Made by a program: the position numbers and the translations under genes | Shown: positions 26,001 through 34,839 of the stretch, one piece after another | Numbering within the stretch: position 1 is the stretch's first letter | Layout of the letters: each line of letters starts with the position of its first letter | The notes under the pieces: generated by a model | The model's database searches: none | What the model was told of the DNA's origin: nothing | Seen by the model: only the letters and a program-made list of their open reading frames with translations | NCBI GenBank assembly: GCA_947462335.1 | Contig: OX381705.1 | Span: forward strand, 620,001 to 684,000 | From: Harmothoe impar | Taxonomy: Eukaryota; Annelida; Polychaeta; Phyllodocida; Polynoidae | Reading direction: 5' to 3' | Length of the DNA stretch: 64,000 bases

Positions 26001-26068
26001 TACCACTTGCGAAAAAGGACAAGTCCAAGATTAAAAGATCTAAGCGTAAGAAGTCTGCGCTAAATTAA
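23051..26068 (+). CDS. LINE ORF2: APE endonuclease C-terminus plus reverse transcriptase (5' partial)
   Basis: The frame is open from the truncation point to the TAA at 26066-26068, about 1005 codons, with no authentic start. Upstream of 23300 it encodes the end of an APE-type endonuclease, including a SDVHSPI motif (the usual SDHxP active-site segment), here with Val inserted before His. The RT domain follows: GKAAGNDSI, GITLLSCMGK, the FVDYKKAFDTVDR motif A region, the GVRQGENLSPLLF motif B region, and YADD at nucleotides 24809-24820 (motif C). A C-terminal region with CPLCKSGDIGDEFHYIFHC (from about 25778) is the zinc-finger-like Cys/His segment typical of I/Nimb/CR1-type elements. It lacks an RNase H domain that I can recognise. 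The frame is uninterrupted, so the insertion is recent, but the 5' truncation makes it dead on arrival. Confidence 0.9.
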   Translation, partial: SQYSLTDKKLDSNGKKLIELCISAGFLIANGRFGKKSAEFTCKGTSIIDYAIASASLFPLINSFHVDTFDPCLSDVHSPIILELSTVAPSNKVFDQQSDPELCDMQVPPTRVYWENSKTSKFKEALNSCDRQRIRTLIDNTRDRGTCVAQKDIDHISNLFSEVYTECGKHAGVIKPVHHNVKDDTNNFRKRMSPRKPWFSERCEHARKEVFSAKNRFVRSQSESDKLLLKISSKAYKATLKLAMLDYNKKLNENLRNLKSTNPKDYWKILNNAHGTKSKTGQVSLDAFRSHFETLNTALDTSPEHVGTDQGNLCSDQGTPSHDTSNLPFDQPITVTEIEEVVKKLKNGKAAGNDSIINEFIKNSPPDLLAIISAFFNLVLDTGIVPESWSVGVIVPIYKNKGDINSPDNYRGITLLSCMGKLFTRILNIRLGTYLEYNNLLGEEQAGFREGYSTLDHVFNLHCIIELFLSQKKRLYCAFVDYKKAFDTVDRSSLWVKMLKSNVNGKVLNVIKSMYRAAKSCIRVDSCLSDYFSCNVGVRQGENLSPLLFAIYLNDLESYFENHCKGVTSLGTDPESQVLLKLYILLYADDTILLSESTEDLQSMLHVLEQYCHDWKLTVNTSKTKVVIFSRGKVKKLPELLYQSEPLEVQYSYTYLGIEFNYNGKFTQAIKKQVTQAKRALFSLLSKARKLQLPVDIQCHLFDACIVPILLYGCEVWGFSDLREIERVQSYFCKFVLKLSARTANCMALGELGRLKLSCIVKQRIVSFWHRIVSGKTNKISHIIYKIVQDRQMIDGFQSPWLAHVQDSLNQSGLGNLFGDEAINTSHSFIKATVKRRLTDIEHQDWHSTVMDSGHCYNYRIFKNELKLDTYLVILNAKNRTCLSRFRCGNHSLPIVTGRYSRVEHSERKCPLCKSGDIGDEFHYIFHCSAFDHDRSILLANNIPSRPSTVTMANLFNNKDPIVLINLSKFCATIMEKFKPTKRIPLAKKDKSKIKRSKRKKSALN

Positions 26069-26534
26069 AGCTCTGCCAATCCTGGTTAATTAATTAATAA
26101 GAGTGGTGCTATTATCTCTTAATTATTCTCTCTTTGTTTTCATTGATCCACACTGTGACACTGTCTTCGCACCTTTACTAGTCAACCTGGTGCTCATTGG
26201 TGCTAAAAAAGACAGAGAATCTCCATATATATTTATTGGTGCTGCCAAATGTACCTGGCCTACTCTACCTGATCAAAAGGTGGAATGTTCTATAGCTAAT
26301 AACTTGCCAGTACTGTTAATTTTACCTAGTCAAATATAGAGTTTGCAAGCTCTTAGCGTCTATTATATAGATCTACGCATAACAGAGAGTGTATTGTAAA
26401 CCTTATAACTTTGTACCATAACTTTGTACATCAGTGATGCCATTGTAACTATCGGCTGAATCTGATTTTCTCTCTAATTTTCTTTCCTTTACCTCGCAAG
26501 AGGATGTGAATAAACAAATTGAATTGAATTGAAC
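23051..26534 (+). mobile_element. 5'-truncated non-LTR retrotransposon (LINE)
   Basis: The copy begins inside the endonuclease domain, joined directly to GGCCGAAAATACC of the preceding repeat. It has an RT frame and a 3' UTR of about 460 bp, and ends AATAAACAAATTGAATTGAATTGAAC, a short TTGAA-repeat tail in place of a long poly(A). Such tails are usual in CR1/I/Jockey-group LINEs. The truncated 5' end and simple-repeat 3' tail fit target-primed reverse transcription. Confidence 0.88.
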
Positions 26535-26539
26535 TAGTA

Positions 26540-26785
26540 AATATGTATGCGAGTTCTCTTGATGTGTATTCGAATCGTTGAGGCGAGGGTGTATTGTCAT
26601 AGATTAGCGAATACACCAAGAGGAATCGCTTAGACATATTTATTCGTGTTGGATTGTTAAAGTTGACCAATGTGAGACATCCAGACATCACCAACGTTGT
26701 GAACAGCAATCAGACCTGAGGCTGGGCAAACCCTGGCCTGACATTTGTATATATTTATTCAGACAGTCATGATAAAGACACCTAC
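26540..26785. other. Part of TNPO1 intron 2 (minus-strand gene)
   Basis: This lies immediately downstream of the exon 2 donor on the minus strand. No next exon is found here. Everything further left may also be TNPO1 intron, since no later exon could be recognised in the window. Confidence 0.5.
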
Positions 26786-27181
26786 CTTCAGTCACAAGCT
26801 TCGTGAGGACGAAGATGAGATAGTTGTTGAAATCCGGGTATTTGTTCAACTCTTCGAGTTTCTGAAATCGGGTTAAGGTAGAATAGACATTGTGAGTGGC
26901 TGGCCGACCCCCCAGACAGCTGTCCCGGCCCCGTAAGACGCAATAATCTGTAAATGTCTATTTCATTCATTTGTGAACTGTCACTCCCTCCCCGCACGTG
27001 TAACAACCGGTCCCCACAAACCTGCCTGCCCGGCCGCATCCAGCCTCCAGCCAGCCCCAAATAAACACACAGTAAAGGATACTTGTTGGACCACTCGTTG
27101 TGTTGCCGTATCCGGAGATTGTGACTCTCTAAGAAGCTGTAAGATTTGTTGAAGACCATTTTCCTCTGGCTGCCACGCCAT
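26786..27181 (-). CDS. TNPO1: Transportin-1 (importin beta-2), exons 1-2 only
   Basis: Exon 1 runs 27181-27083 from ATG to CAA|GTATCC and encodes 33 residues including [16 protein letters not shown]. Exon 2 runs 26861-26786, after a TTTCAG acceptor and before a G|GTAGGT donor, and encodes 25 residues including [17 protein letters not shown]. The intron is 221 bp (27082-26862). These match the extreme N-terminus of transportin-1, the nuclear import receptor for PY-NLS cargoes such as hnRNP proteins, which acts at the nuclear pore with Ran and is built of HEAT repeats; the part seen is HEAT repeat 1. Exon 2 ends in phase 1 and later exons are not found in the window. TNPO2 is an alternative, but invertebrates generally have one gene. 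The start lies in AAGATGGCG, a good Kozak context. Confidence 0.9.
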
Positions 27182-27890
27182 CTTCGAATGTCTGATCAGT
27201 GCCGACCTGCTGCTGCCGAGCTGTGCCGAATACTAATGAGGCTCCGGACGTCGTCACCCGCCGCCAACAACCATGTATATCACTCTGTAGACACAATATT
27301 ACTCCTTCTGTGACAGAATACACATCAGAAACCTGTCTCGGAATGAGTTTTAAACGATAAGAAGAAAACTGATTACACACGGAAATATTCCCGAGTACAA
27401 ATTCTTCACAACGCAAACGGAAAGGCAGATTAGTGCCGCTGTTTGCCGCAAGGTGCCACTACTGTATAATTTGTAACGTAAAAACAGATAACTGTGATGT
27501 TGACAAGATGTAAAAAGTAACTCTGCACATTCTGCATCATCTCTCATTATTCACACTCACTTTGATCACCTCCAGGGGAGCTTTATTTCGTTTATTTTGT
27601 GGTTTTGACGCTGAGTTGCGCGGCGCGCCACCTGGTAGCGGACTGCTGAACTACAAACTCAGTAAGGAACAAACGGAATGGCTCCACGTTTTCCGTTCGC
27701 GCCACAACGTTCGCTGTCTGAACCCAAGTCTAGGCCTACATCCGGCCTATATCACGGAACTACCAGCTCTAAATTTGACAACATACCTATTTACGAGCAT
27801 CAATTAGGCACCTACCCATCGAAATAACCATAGTTAGCCCATCTCCCATCCTGGGGCCTACGGTGTCACTCGGCCTACTATTAGGGGAAG
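27182..27890. promoter_or_regulatory. TNPO1 upstream region (probable promoter and 5' UTR)
   Basis: The sequence just upstream of the TNPO1 ATG is CpG-rich (CGGACGTCGTCACCCGCCGC near 27247) with no TATA box in view, as is common for housekeeping genes. A GGCGCGCC site lies near 27620. No other gene is convincingly present. Confidence 0.45.
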
Positions 27891-27893
27891 ATG

Positions 27894-29207
27894 GGGTAAT
27901 AAGGGCCATGGGGTAATAAGGGACACTCTCATTTCAGACTGATATTCTTTACTGAAAGGTAACACTAAGAACTCAGTTTTTGTTTTATAATAAAAGGTAG
28001 GCATCAAATCATATATATTGCAGCATTTATTATGTTGTTGGAGGAATTATTGTTTGATTTATAAGCGGAAAATAAAATTGAATGCCTGGAATATTGAGTG
28101 CTGACATCTTGATTATTAAAGCATATTAGACACATCATTATTTATGTAAGCCCCTAGTTTGAGCAAAATGGTAATCTTTTTTCTGGTTTCAGGTGCTAAG
28201 GATAAACCACCCAATAGCTTATAAAATTAAATATGGTTTGGTTATTTTCTGTGAAGTGTCTAGGAATTGACACCACTATTTGTGTGGTGTCCCGTATTAC
28301 CCCAACCTCATTTTTTGATGGGGTAATACGGGTCAAAGGCAATCCCTATGGCAATTTGTATATATTTTTTCTACAAAAATGTTAAGCTATTAATCTCATT
28401 TAAAACTTCCACATGAAAGAGTGGCGTTGCAGGAACTACTTTTTTAAAAGATATCTAAATAAAATTAGTTCTTTCTGAGATTTTTTTCATGTATTAAATT
28501 TGCATATGGTCATGCTTTATTTGGTGGCCATTTTCCAAAATGGCGGCATGAAAATACAAGAAATTTCAGGGTCAATTCTAATATCAAAGACAATTCACAA
28601 TTTTTGCTGTTTCTAATGTGCATCTCAACATAAATGGTCACAAAATAGCTTGAATTAAAGCTATAGAGGAGCCCCATCTAGTAGATAGGGTTTTGGGTAT
28701 ATCATGACATCCTGGTGACCATGGAAACGATGTAAACACTCCATTTTTGCCAAATTTTGCTAATTATTTAATATTTTGATAAATTCTCTCGACAAGAATA
28801 GGCATATAGGACTCATTGAGGTAACAAAGTATCTTTATAATGTTTTGGGACAGTTTGAATCATCATTTATTTTGTTAAGGTACCTCAAAGGCTTCTCATT
28901 CAAAGAATTCCACGCATGCATTAAAGATATTAGGCCATTTTCACTGACGATTCCTATTCCGTTCCGTCTTACCCCACAATGGCGACCCGTATTACCCCAC
29001 CGTGGGGTAATATGGGTCACAAAATCTTTAAAATTATTAACTACAACCATTGTACCTTAGGCAGTTTGAGGACATTTTTCTTCAACACAGTTAAATGAAA
29101 AAGAGGAATGCTTAAAAAGTAGGTAAAAAAATATGTTGCTTATGGTCACCAGAAAGGCAGAAATTGCGTGAAAACCCTTAGGTGTCCCCTATTCCCCCAT
29201 CTTCCCC
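27894..29207. mobile_element. 1.3-kb MITE with GGGGAAGATGGGG termini (copy 1)
   Basis: The left end is GGGGAAGATGGGGTAATAAG and the right end is CCCCCATCTTCCCC, flanked by TA. The termini carry a second GGGGTAATAAGGGAC. Two internal palindrome-like sites (GGGGTAATACGGGT with its inverse) occur near 28295-28335 and 28980-29020. The copy at 57136-58473 is the same element in reverse orientation. No transposase frame is present. Confidence 0.85.
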
Positions 29208-29214
29208 TACTAGC

Positions 29215-29650
29215 CTGGAGTGGTCATTTATAATCAGGGGCCTACAGGTGAGGGGTGTGGTGAAATCTTGCACAGAGATGGGAAAAGTTTTCTATACGCA
29301 CCTTCCCCTCTAGAGCACTCATTGGTATTTGCACCTCTCCTTTGAATTTTATAATAGAAACGCACTGTTTTTTCGCCAAAATTATAGTGGCTTCAGACTA
29401 GGCATTGCCAAACACTTTATGCAGTGGTCGAAATTCATGGGTCATTTCCGGGGTCATTTGCAGCACTGTAACATCTTCTAGGCCTGAATCTAAGAAGATA
29501 AAAATACATCAGTTTCACTGTGATAATGAAGATAGACAGGAAAGGAAATTACATTCTTGATTCAGTTTTTAATAGGTCAGATTTCTGCATGGTGCTGTAA
29601 AAGCTTTACCCAGGCAGGGAGGTCAAGGAGCCAGGCGACAAAATGCCGGG
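29215..29650. other. Non-coding spacer
   Basis: No gene or element is recognised. Confidence 0.35.
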
Positions 29651-29652
29651 TA

Positions 29653-30907
29653 CCGTATTTCCCAGTGTATTAGCCCGGGCTTATATAAGTACTAAGTGGT
29701 AAACTGACCAGGCTCATACATGGGACATATTGAAATATGTGCGATCCTACATATTAATCAAGGCGGCAAAGCACCGACCTGCCACCTGGCGTGTAAATTA
29801 TATGTTCGCGCATGCGCAATTAAAGAAGCTACAAGTTGGCGTCCCAATATTAGGCTCTAACACGTTAAGGGGTGGTGCCACCTGGTGGCACACAGCAGAT
29901 CTAAATGGTAGGACAAGATGGCACTTAGCCTCTTTGTACAGTCTACTTGGGACACTTCTCACTGTGTACTTCTGATTAATTCTTTTATGGTTTATGCATA
30001 CATGAAAACTGTATATCATCCTGTATGCATCTACCAAGTCTTTTTTTAAATTTCTTATAAAAAAAACTGAAATAAATAAGGATTAAAAAACTAAATTCTG
30101 CTTGGAGAGTGACCAAAGGACTGTATGGAGAGTGAAGCCATGCAGGTAGGATAGAGCCAGTGAGTCTAGGATGATTGTTGGTAATACACTGAGTGGGTGC
30201 TGTTACTACAGGCAGGGTGTGCATTTATCAGGTGTGGTCACTCAGGAGTCCCCCTAAAACAATGGCCATCCCATCAACACTTAGGCTCAGAGGTGTGTGC
30301 AGTGGTCAGCTGCTAGTAGGTGTGAGTGCTCTACACACACACCCCTACCCTCCCCCATGCCAAGAAAGCTGTGAAATCTCGCCAAAGGAGCGAGAAATCT
30401 TGCCAAAGGAGCGAGATTTGGTGTCCTACAAGATGGCTCCCTCCAACCAGAGGCTCCACTGGGGCATCGTGTTAGAGCCTAATGTCTGAAGACGTGTATT
30501 TGTTTATCTCAAGTTAGATCCAACCGAATCACCGATGTTCAACAGGACAGGCTTATATTCCTTTAGCTTTAGAAATGCTCTGATACCCTCTTGCAATTTT
30601 CAGAATTACCTAGTTTCCGGCACATTTACTGCAATATTCCCAAAAAAAATCTTACCAATTTAAGCTTTATTTCTCTTTAGAATGGATAGGGACATAAATG
30701 GAGTAAATAGGGGTCATATAGCCGAATGAATTATGTAAATACTCCAAGTAGAAGTAGAGTTATGGCCTGAAATATGATTTTTATTGAGTATATATTGCAC
30801 TTATACTCATACTTATACTCGGGGCCCGGCTTATACAACACTAAGTCACCTTTTGCCCAGGCTTATAAACGGGGCAGGCTTATACTCGGGCCCGGCTCAT
30901 ACACGGG
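29653..30907. mobile_element. CCGTATTTCCC MITE, left portion, interrupted by Polinton-1
   Basis: The left end CCGTATTTCCCAGTGTATTA is flanked by TA (29651-29652). Direct words of the form GGCTTATA recur near 30815-30900. Its right end is stranded on the far side of Polinton-1: GAAATACGG at 41503-41511, then TA. Joining CACGGG at 30902-30907 to 41503 gives the same end sequence as the uninterrupted copy at 18640-18655, which confirms the insertion model. Confidence 0.75.
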
Positions 30908-32010
30908 AGTAGTATAGTATGTATCGGAACGGGACTATAGTTAACTACTGTTTATTACTCAATCGACCTGCAGCCAATCAGAGGCCTCCATTTGGTCACG
31001 TGACCGGAAGTGACCTACTTAGGGGATTAGTGGTGACGTCACGTGACCTAGTTAGCCAATCAGAGGCCGCCATTTGGTCACGTGACCGGAAGTGACGTCA
31101 TATGACCTACTTATGGACCGGAAGTGACGTCATATGACCTACTTAGGGGACCGGAAGTGACGTCATATGACCTAATTTAGGATCACGTGACCGGAAGTGA
31201 CCTGATGAGTCACGTGACCGGAAGTGACGTCACATGACCTAATGGCCAACCGGAAGTGAGTGACCTCATTGAGGATCACGTGACCGGAAGTGACCTGATT
31301 GACCACGTGATCGGAAGAAGAAGAAGAAGAAGAAGAAGTTTTTTGTTTAGGAAGTGAGGGTCTTTAGGATCACGTGAGTAGTATAGTATGTATCGGAACG
31401 GGACTATAGTTAACTACTGTTTATTACTCAATCGACCTGCAGCCAATCAGAAGCCTCCATTTGACCGGAAGTGACGTCACATGCCCATATAAGGGCATAC
31501 CGGAAGTGACGTCACGTGACCTTGACCTAGTTAGAGGTCAAGGTCATGACTCAGCCAATCAGAGGCTTCCATTTGACCGGAAGTGACGTCACACGCCCAT
31601 ATAAGGGCATACCGGAAGTGACGTCATGTGACCTTCACATGTCCATATAAGGGCATACCGGAAGTGACGTCACGTGACCTTGACTTAGTTAGAGGCTTCT
31701 GATTGGCTGGTACACCGGAAGTGACCCATTATGCAAATGAGGGGACTACTTCTGGTCAAATGGAGACCTCTGATTGGTTGGGTCATGAAGAAATGTGTCT
31801 CTTAATTTAATTTTGTTTAGGAAGTGATCGACTTTAGGATCACGTGACCGGAAGCGACCTGATGAGTCACGTGACTAGAAGTGACGACGACACATGCCTT
31901 AATTAGGCGATCAGCAGCGACCGGAGGAAGTGTCACTTTAAGAGGACACGCTAGTTAATTGTTATAATTTTTTTTACTTACTAATAAAAGAAGACGTATG
32001 AAAATAAAAC
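30908..32010. repeat. Polinton-1 left terminal inverted repeat, with internal restart
   Basis: 30908 to about 31340 matches the right end at about 41030-41496 in inverse orientation. At 31377 the terminal sequence AGTAGTATAGTATGTATCGG starts again, directly after CACGTG. The inner edge, about 31906-32010, again matches the right side (40340-40447), including TCACTTTAAGAGGACACG. Between these matches the two sides differ. Confidence 0.85.
30970..31760. promoter_or_regulatory. Dense array of host transcription-factor motifs in the left TIR
   Basis: Nine copies of CCGGAAGTGACGTCA (an ETS site overlapping a CRE) lie in this stretch, and 14 exact ACCGGAAGTGA cores in all. Mixed with them are CACGTG E-boxes (GGTCACGTGACC), CCAATCAGA (NF-Y type) boxes, three CCATATAAGG (CArG/SRF type; one at 31485-31494) and TCAAGGTCA (orphan nuclear receptor type). 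Motif identity is by consensus only; function is inferred. Confidence 0.7.
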
Positions 32011-32039
32011 ACAACAATAATTTTATTTATTTTTTTATT

Positions 32040-32640
32040 TTCTTTTTTTTCAATTCTAATAAACATGCTATTTTTGAAAAGATGCGCTCAATCAATCAAT
32101 AACACACTTTTTTTTTCATATTTTAAAGGACTCGTTGTCACACCGTTAGAATGCACGCGACGCTTATAATACAAGTAGCGCACGTCATCTTTCTCTATGG
32201 TGTAAGTGTCCATTTTTGGTTCGTACCACTTTGAAATTTCTATTTACCGCAAGGAGAGGTTTTCGTTTTCGAAAACATCTAAGAAGACGACTGGTTCTTT
32301 AGGGTTTTGTTACTTCTGTACACTTTTTGCACGCTATCTTTTTTTTGGGGATTTTCTTTCACCGGTGCCGCTGACTCGATCGTAGCAAATGTAAGTCTTA
32401 GGGTTGAGACTTAGGATCCCGTCACCTTCTCACGCCGCTTTCATAAGCCCCGAAGTTCTCAGATCGTGAAGGTAACGTCTTTCACAACATCCGCCGGGCG
32501 GCGGACACCATTTTCGCACTTTTTTTCCGTTTTTATCTTCACGAAAAGCTCTAAGTGATCGTCACACACCGATGTCGGAATCCGCTTTCGTTTCTTTCTG
32601 AAGTATGTCTCTCTCAGGCGAGGTTTGACTACACAGAGGC
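32040..32640 (-). pseudogene. Low-confidence coding remnant inside Polinton-1
   Basis: Between the TIR and the foldback, minus-strand frames show short protein-like stretches (KWYEPKMDTYTIEKDDVRYL near 32200) broken by stops and frame changes. I do not recognise the family. A 78-codon frame (32459-32695) runs into the inverted repeat and is not convincing. It may be the ruin of one of the missing Polinton genes. Confidence 0.25.
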
Positions 32641-33032
32641 AAATATCAGAGGCACCCAATAGCGCTAATTCTACTCTCAGACAAAGGTCGGGCACTGCTG
32701 GACTATAATAGATGGGTCAAGGGCTATTCTAGTGAGGGTCAGGCTACGCCGGACATTCAATAACAAGCCGGAGTTTGGCAAACTTGCTTGAAAGTCTGAC
32801 CATGCGGGATCCTCATGCCATAGTCTGGCAATGCTGAACTCTTGGGAGAGTATGCTGGACTCTTGCTGGCCAGACTTTCAAGCAAATTTGCCAAAGTCCA
32901 GCTTGTTATTGAATGTCCGGCGTAGCCTGACCCTCAGTAGAATAGTCCTTGACCCATCTATTACAGTCCAGCAGCGCCTGACCCTTGTAAGAGAGTAGTA
33001 TTGGCGACATTGGCCGACTCTGATATTTACCC
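32640..33032. repeat. Foldback: inverted repeat with about 160-bp arms
   Basis: The left arm 32640-32800 and the right arm 32871-33032 are imperfect inverse copies. For example GACATTCAATAACAAG at the left pairs with CTTGTTATTGAATGTC at the right, and ATATCAGAG with CTCTGATAT at the outer edges. The loop is about 70 bp. It may be a separate foldback MITE nested in Polinton-1. Confidence 0.8.
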
Positions 33033-33305
33033 GTGTGTACGGTGGGAGGAGGGGGTTCACAGCCACAGCTTGCGCTTATAGAGCGCTACTAGCGGAGGTC
33101 TGGATGAGGAGACTACGGCGTTTGTCTTAAAAAAAAATAGCCATGGCACATGTCGATGTCGCTTAATTATGCTCATATCTCATGGCGATTTTAAGAATTG
33201 CTCATGTCACCTGTCACCATGTTTTTCAAGCTTCATGTCAAATGTCACTAGGTCTCATGTCGAATGTCGATGCTAAGAAACAGACATGACGTCATCTCGA
33301 ATTTA

Positions 33306-33658
33306 GCGGTCTACACTACCGCTGCTGCTGCTGCTGCTGCTTGTGCAGCTCGTGCAGCTGTTGCAGCTGCTGACAGCTGCAGCTGCTGTAGTTGCTGACG
33401 CTGTCACGGATGCTGTTGACAGATGCTGCTGCTTGTGCTGCTCGTGCAGCCGCTGCTGCGGCTGCTGACGTTGTCACGGATTCCGCTGACAGATGCTACT
33501 GCTTGTGCTGCTTGCGCTGCTCGTGCAGCTGCTGCAGCTGCTGACGATGTCACGGATACTGTTGACAGATGTGGCTGCTTGTGCTGCTTGTGCAGCTGCT
33601 GCTGCTGCTGACGATGTCACGGATGCTGCTGACAGATGCTGCTGCTTGTGCTGCACGA
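33306..33658. repeat. CTG-rich tandem repeat
   Basis: A higher-order unit containing GACGATGTCACGGATGCTG, GACAGATGCTGCTGCTTGTG and CTGCTCGTGCAGCTGCTG repeats about four times. Six-frame translations give Ala, Leu, Cys or Ser runs. No convincing gene. Confidence 0.8.
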
Positions 33659-33715
33659 GACTGAGTAGCCGCTATTACTAATGCTACTAATACTAGTATG
33701 AGAAAATACATTTAG

Positions 33716-34567
33716 TCAGTTGATTAAATCAAGGAGGTTTTCTGACTTCAGTGGATCGTTTAGCCATCGGCCACGGGCAAAACTTGAAACCATTTTATAC
33801 ATGGGACAATTGGCAGAGTCGAAACGTGTTGGTACGATGGGGTCGATCATGTTCATCATCAGTTCAGGCAAAGGAAGTGTGTCGACAGCACGCGAAAACT
33901 TCATGTCTGAATGTTTCAACACAAGACTTTTTATCACACTCACACAGCTGCTTTGAAGAGTGAATCCTTGACCAAACTTGTGCTTTTCCAACACAGCTTT
34001 GGCCTCTTTCTGTGCAGTAAGGGATCTCTCTTTCGGGTTCATCTCAGTGCTGTCTAGCATGTCCTCAAAGTCTTTAACATAATGTTCCAACGGGCTACAA
34101 ATGATGGACTCCAGATCATCGTCCGCATATGTCGTCTCCTCGCACCATATTGTGTCTTCGCCTGTTTCGAATTCCGTCATTTTCTTGACAATCTCCTCCT
34201 GAGTGCCTTGCATATATCGAAGCTCCTTCAAGGAGTTGATAACTTGTATGGCGAAGACTGACAAACTTGAAGGAATTTCACCACAGTCAGGCCAAGTATA
34301 CGGAGCTAAGAAAAATAGCTCTAACAAAATCTTCTCCCTCTGTCCAAATGAAACTACTGTTCCGATGAAGTTGAAGCATGCTTCTATCCATTGCTCCTTG
34401 GTGACGTCCTTCCAATGTTTCTTTACCTCACATGCATCATAGGGCACTGTTTCTCTTCTTGCTTCAAGTGGGAGTTGCTTTTTCTTTCTTGGACTCATTT
34501 CGAGAGGGTTTCGATGCTCTGTAGCGTCAACACTTTCATAAATAAAGAAAATAGCAGAACTAATCAT
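33716..34567 (-). CDS. Orphan 283-residue protein of Polinton-1
   Basis: An uninterrupted frame runs from ATG at 34567 to TGA at 33716. A second Met at about residue 24 begins MSPRKKKQLPLEARR, a basic segment that could be the true N-terminus. The protein is acidic in the middle (residues about 120-165, with runs such as YADDDLESI) and otherwise looks alpha-helical, with many hydrophobic heptad-like positions. There is no signal peptide; the first 15 residues are hydrophobic only if the first Met is used. I do not recognise the family. It lies where the polymerase palm region or further genes would be expected, just downstream of the broken polymerase. Its survival as an open frame beside a wrecked gene suggests later decay, recent capture or selection. 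Alternatives are one of the unassigned conserved Polinton proteins or a captured host gene. Confidence 0.55.
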   Translation of the reverse strand: MISSAIFFIYESVDATEHRNPLEMSPRKKKQLPLEARRETVPYDACEVKKHWKDVTKEQWIEACFNFIGTVVSFGQREKILLELFFLAPYTWPDCGEIPSSLSVFAIQVINSLKELRYMQGTQEEIVKKMTEFETGEDTIWCEETTYADDDLESIICSPLEHYVKDFEDMLDSTEMNPKERSLTAQKEAKAVLEKHKFGQGFTLQSSCVSVIKSLVLKHSDMKFSRAVDTLPLPELMMNMIDPIVPTRFDSANCPMYKMVSSFARGRWLNDPLKSENLLDLIN

Positions 34568-34839
34568 CGTAACGTGCTGAGCGAGCGTAGAGTGGACGAT
34601 GCTACGAAGATGAAGGGCGGGTGGAGAAAGTGTGACTGGTGAGAGCGGCGTTTCACTCCTTATGTACCCTGTCCTAGATAAACCTCTTAAACGGCTGAAA
34701 AGACTCTCTCAGTACAGAGCTTCTACCGCAGGTGGGTTTAGACTTAAGCAGCTTAGTTCACACACGTGTCTGTTAGAAAAAGCTACTTGCACACCTGCCT
34801 TCCCTTTTCACTAGTATTCACCCTCTGCCGACTTATAAG

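Noticed and set aside
28776..29060. 94-codon frame also present on the other strand at 57320-57592
   Set aside because: The two copies are the same MITE in opposite orientation; the frame is broken by different stops in the two and lacks any domain, so shared sequence reflects transposon copies, not coding constraint.
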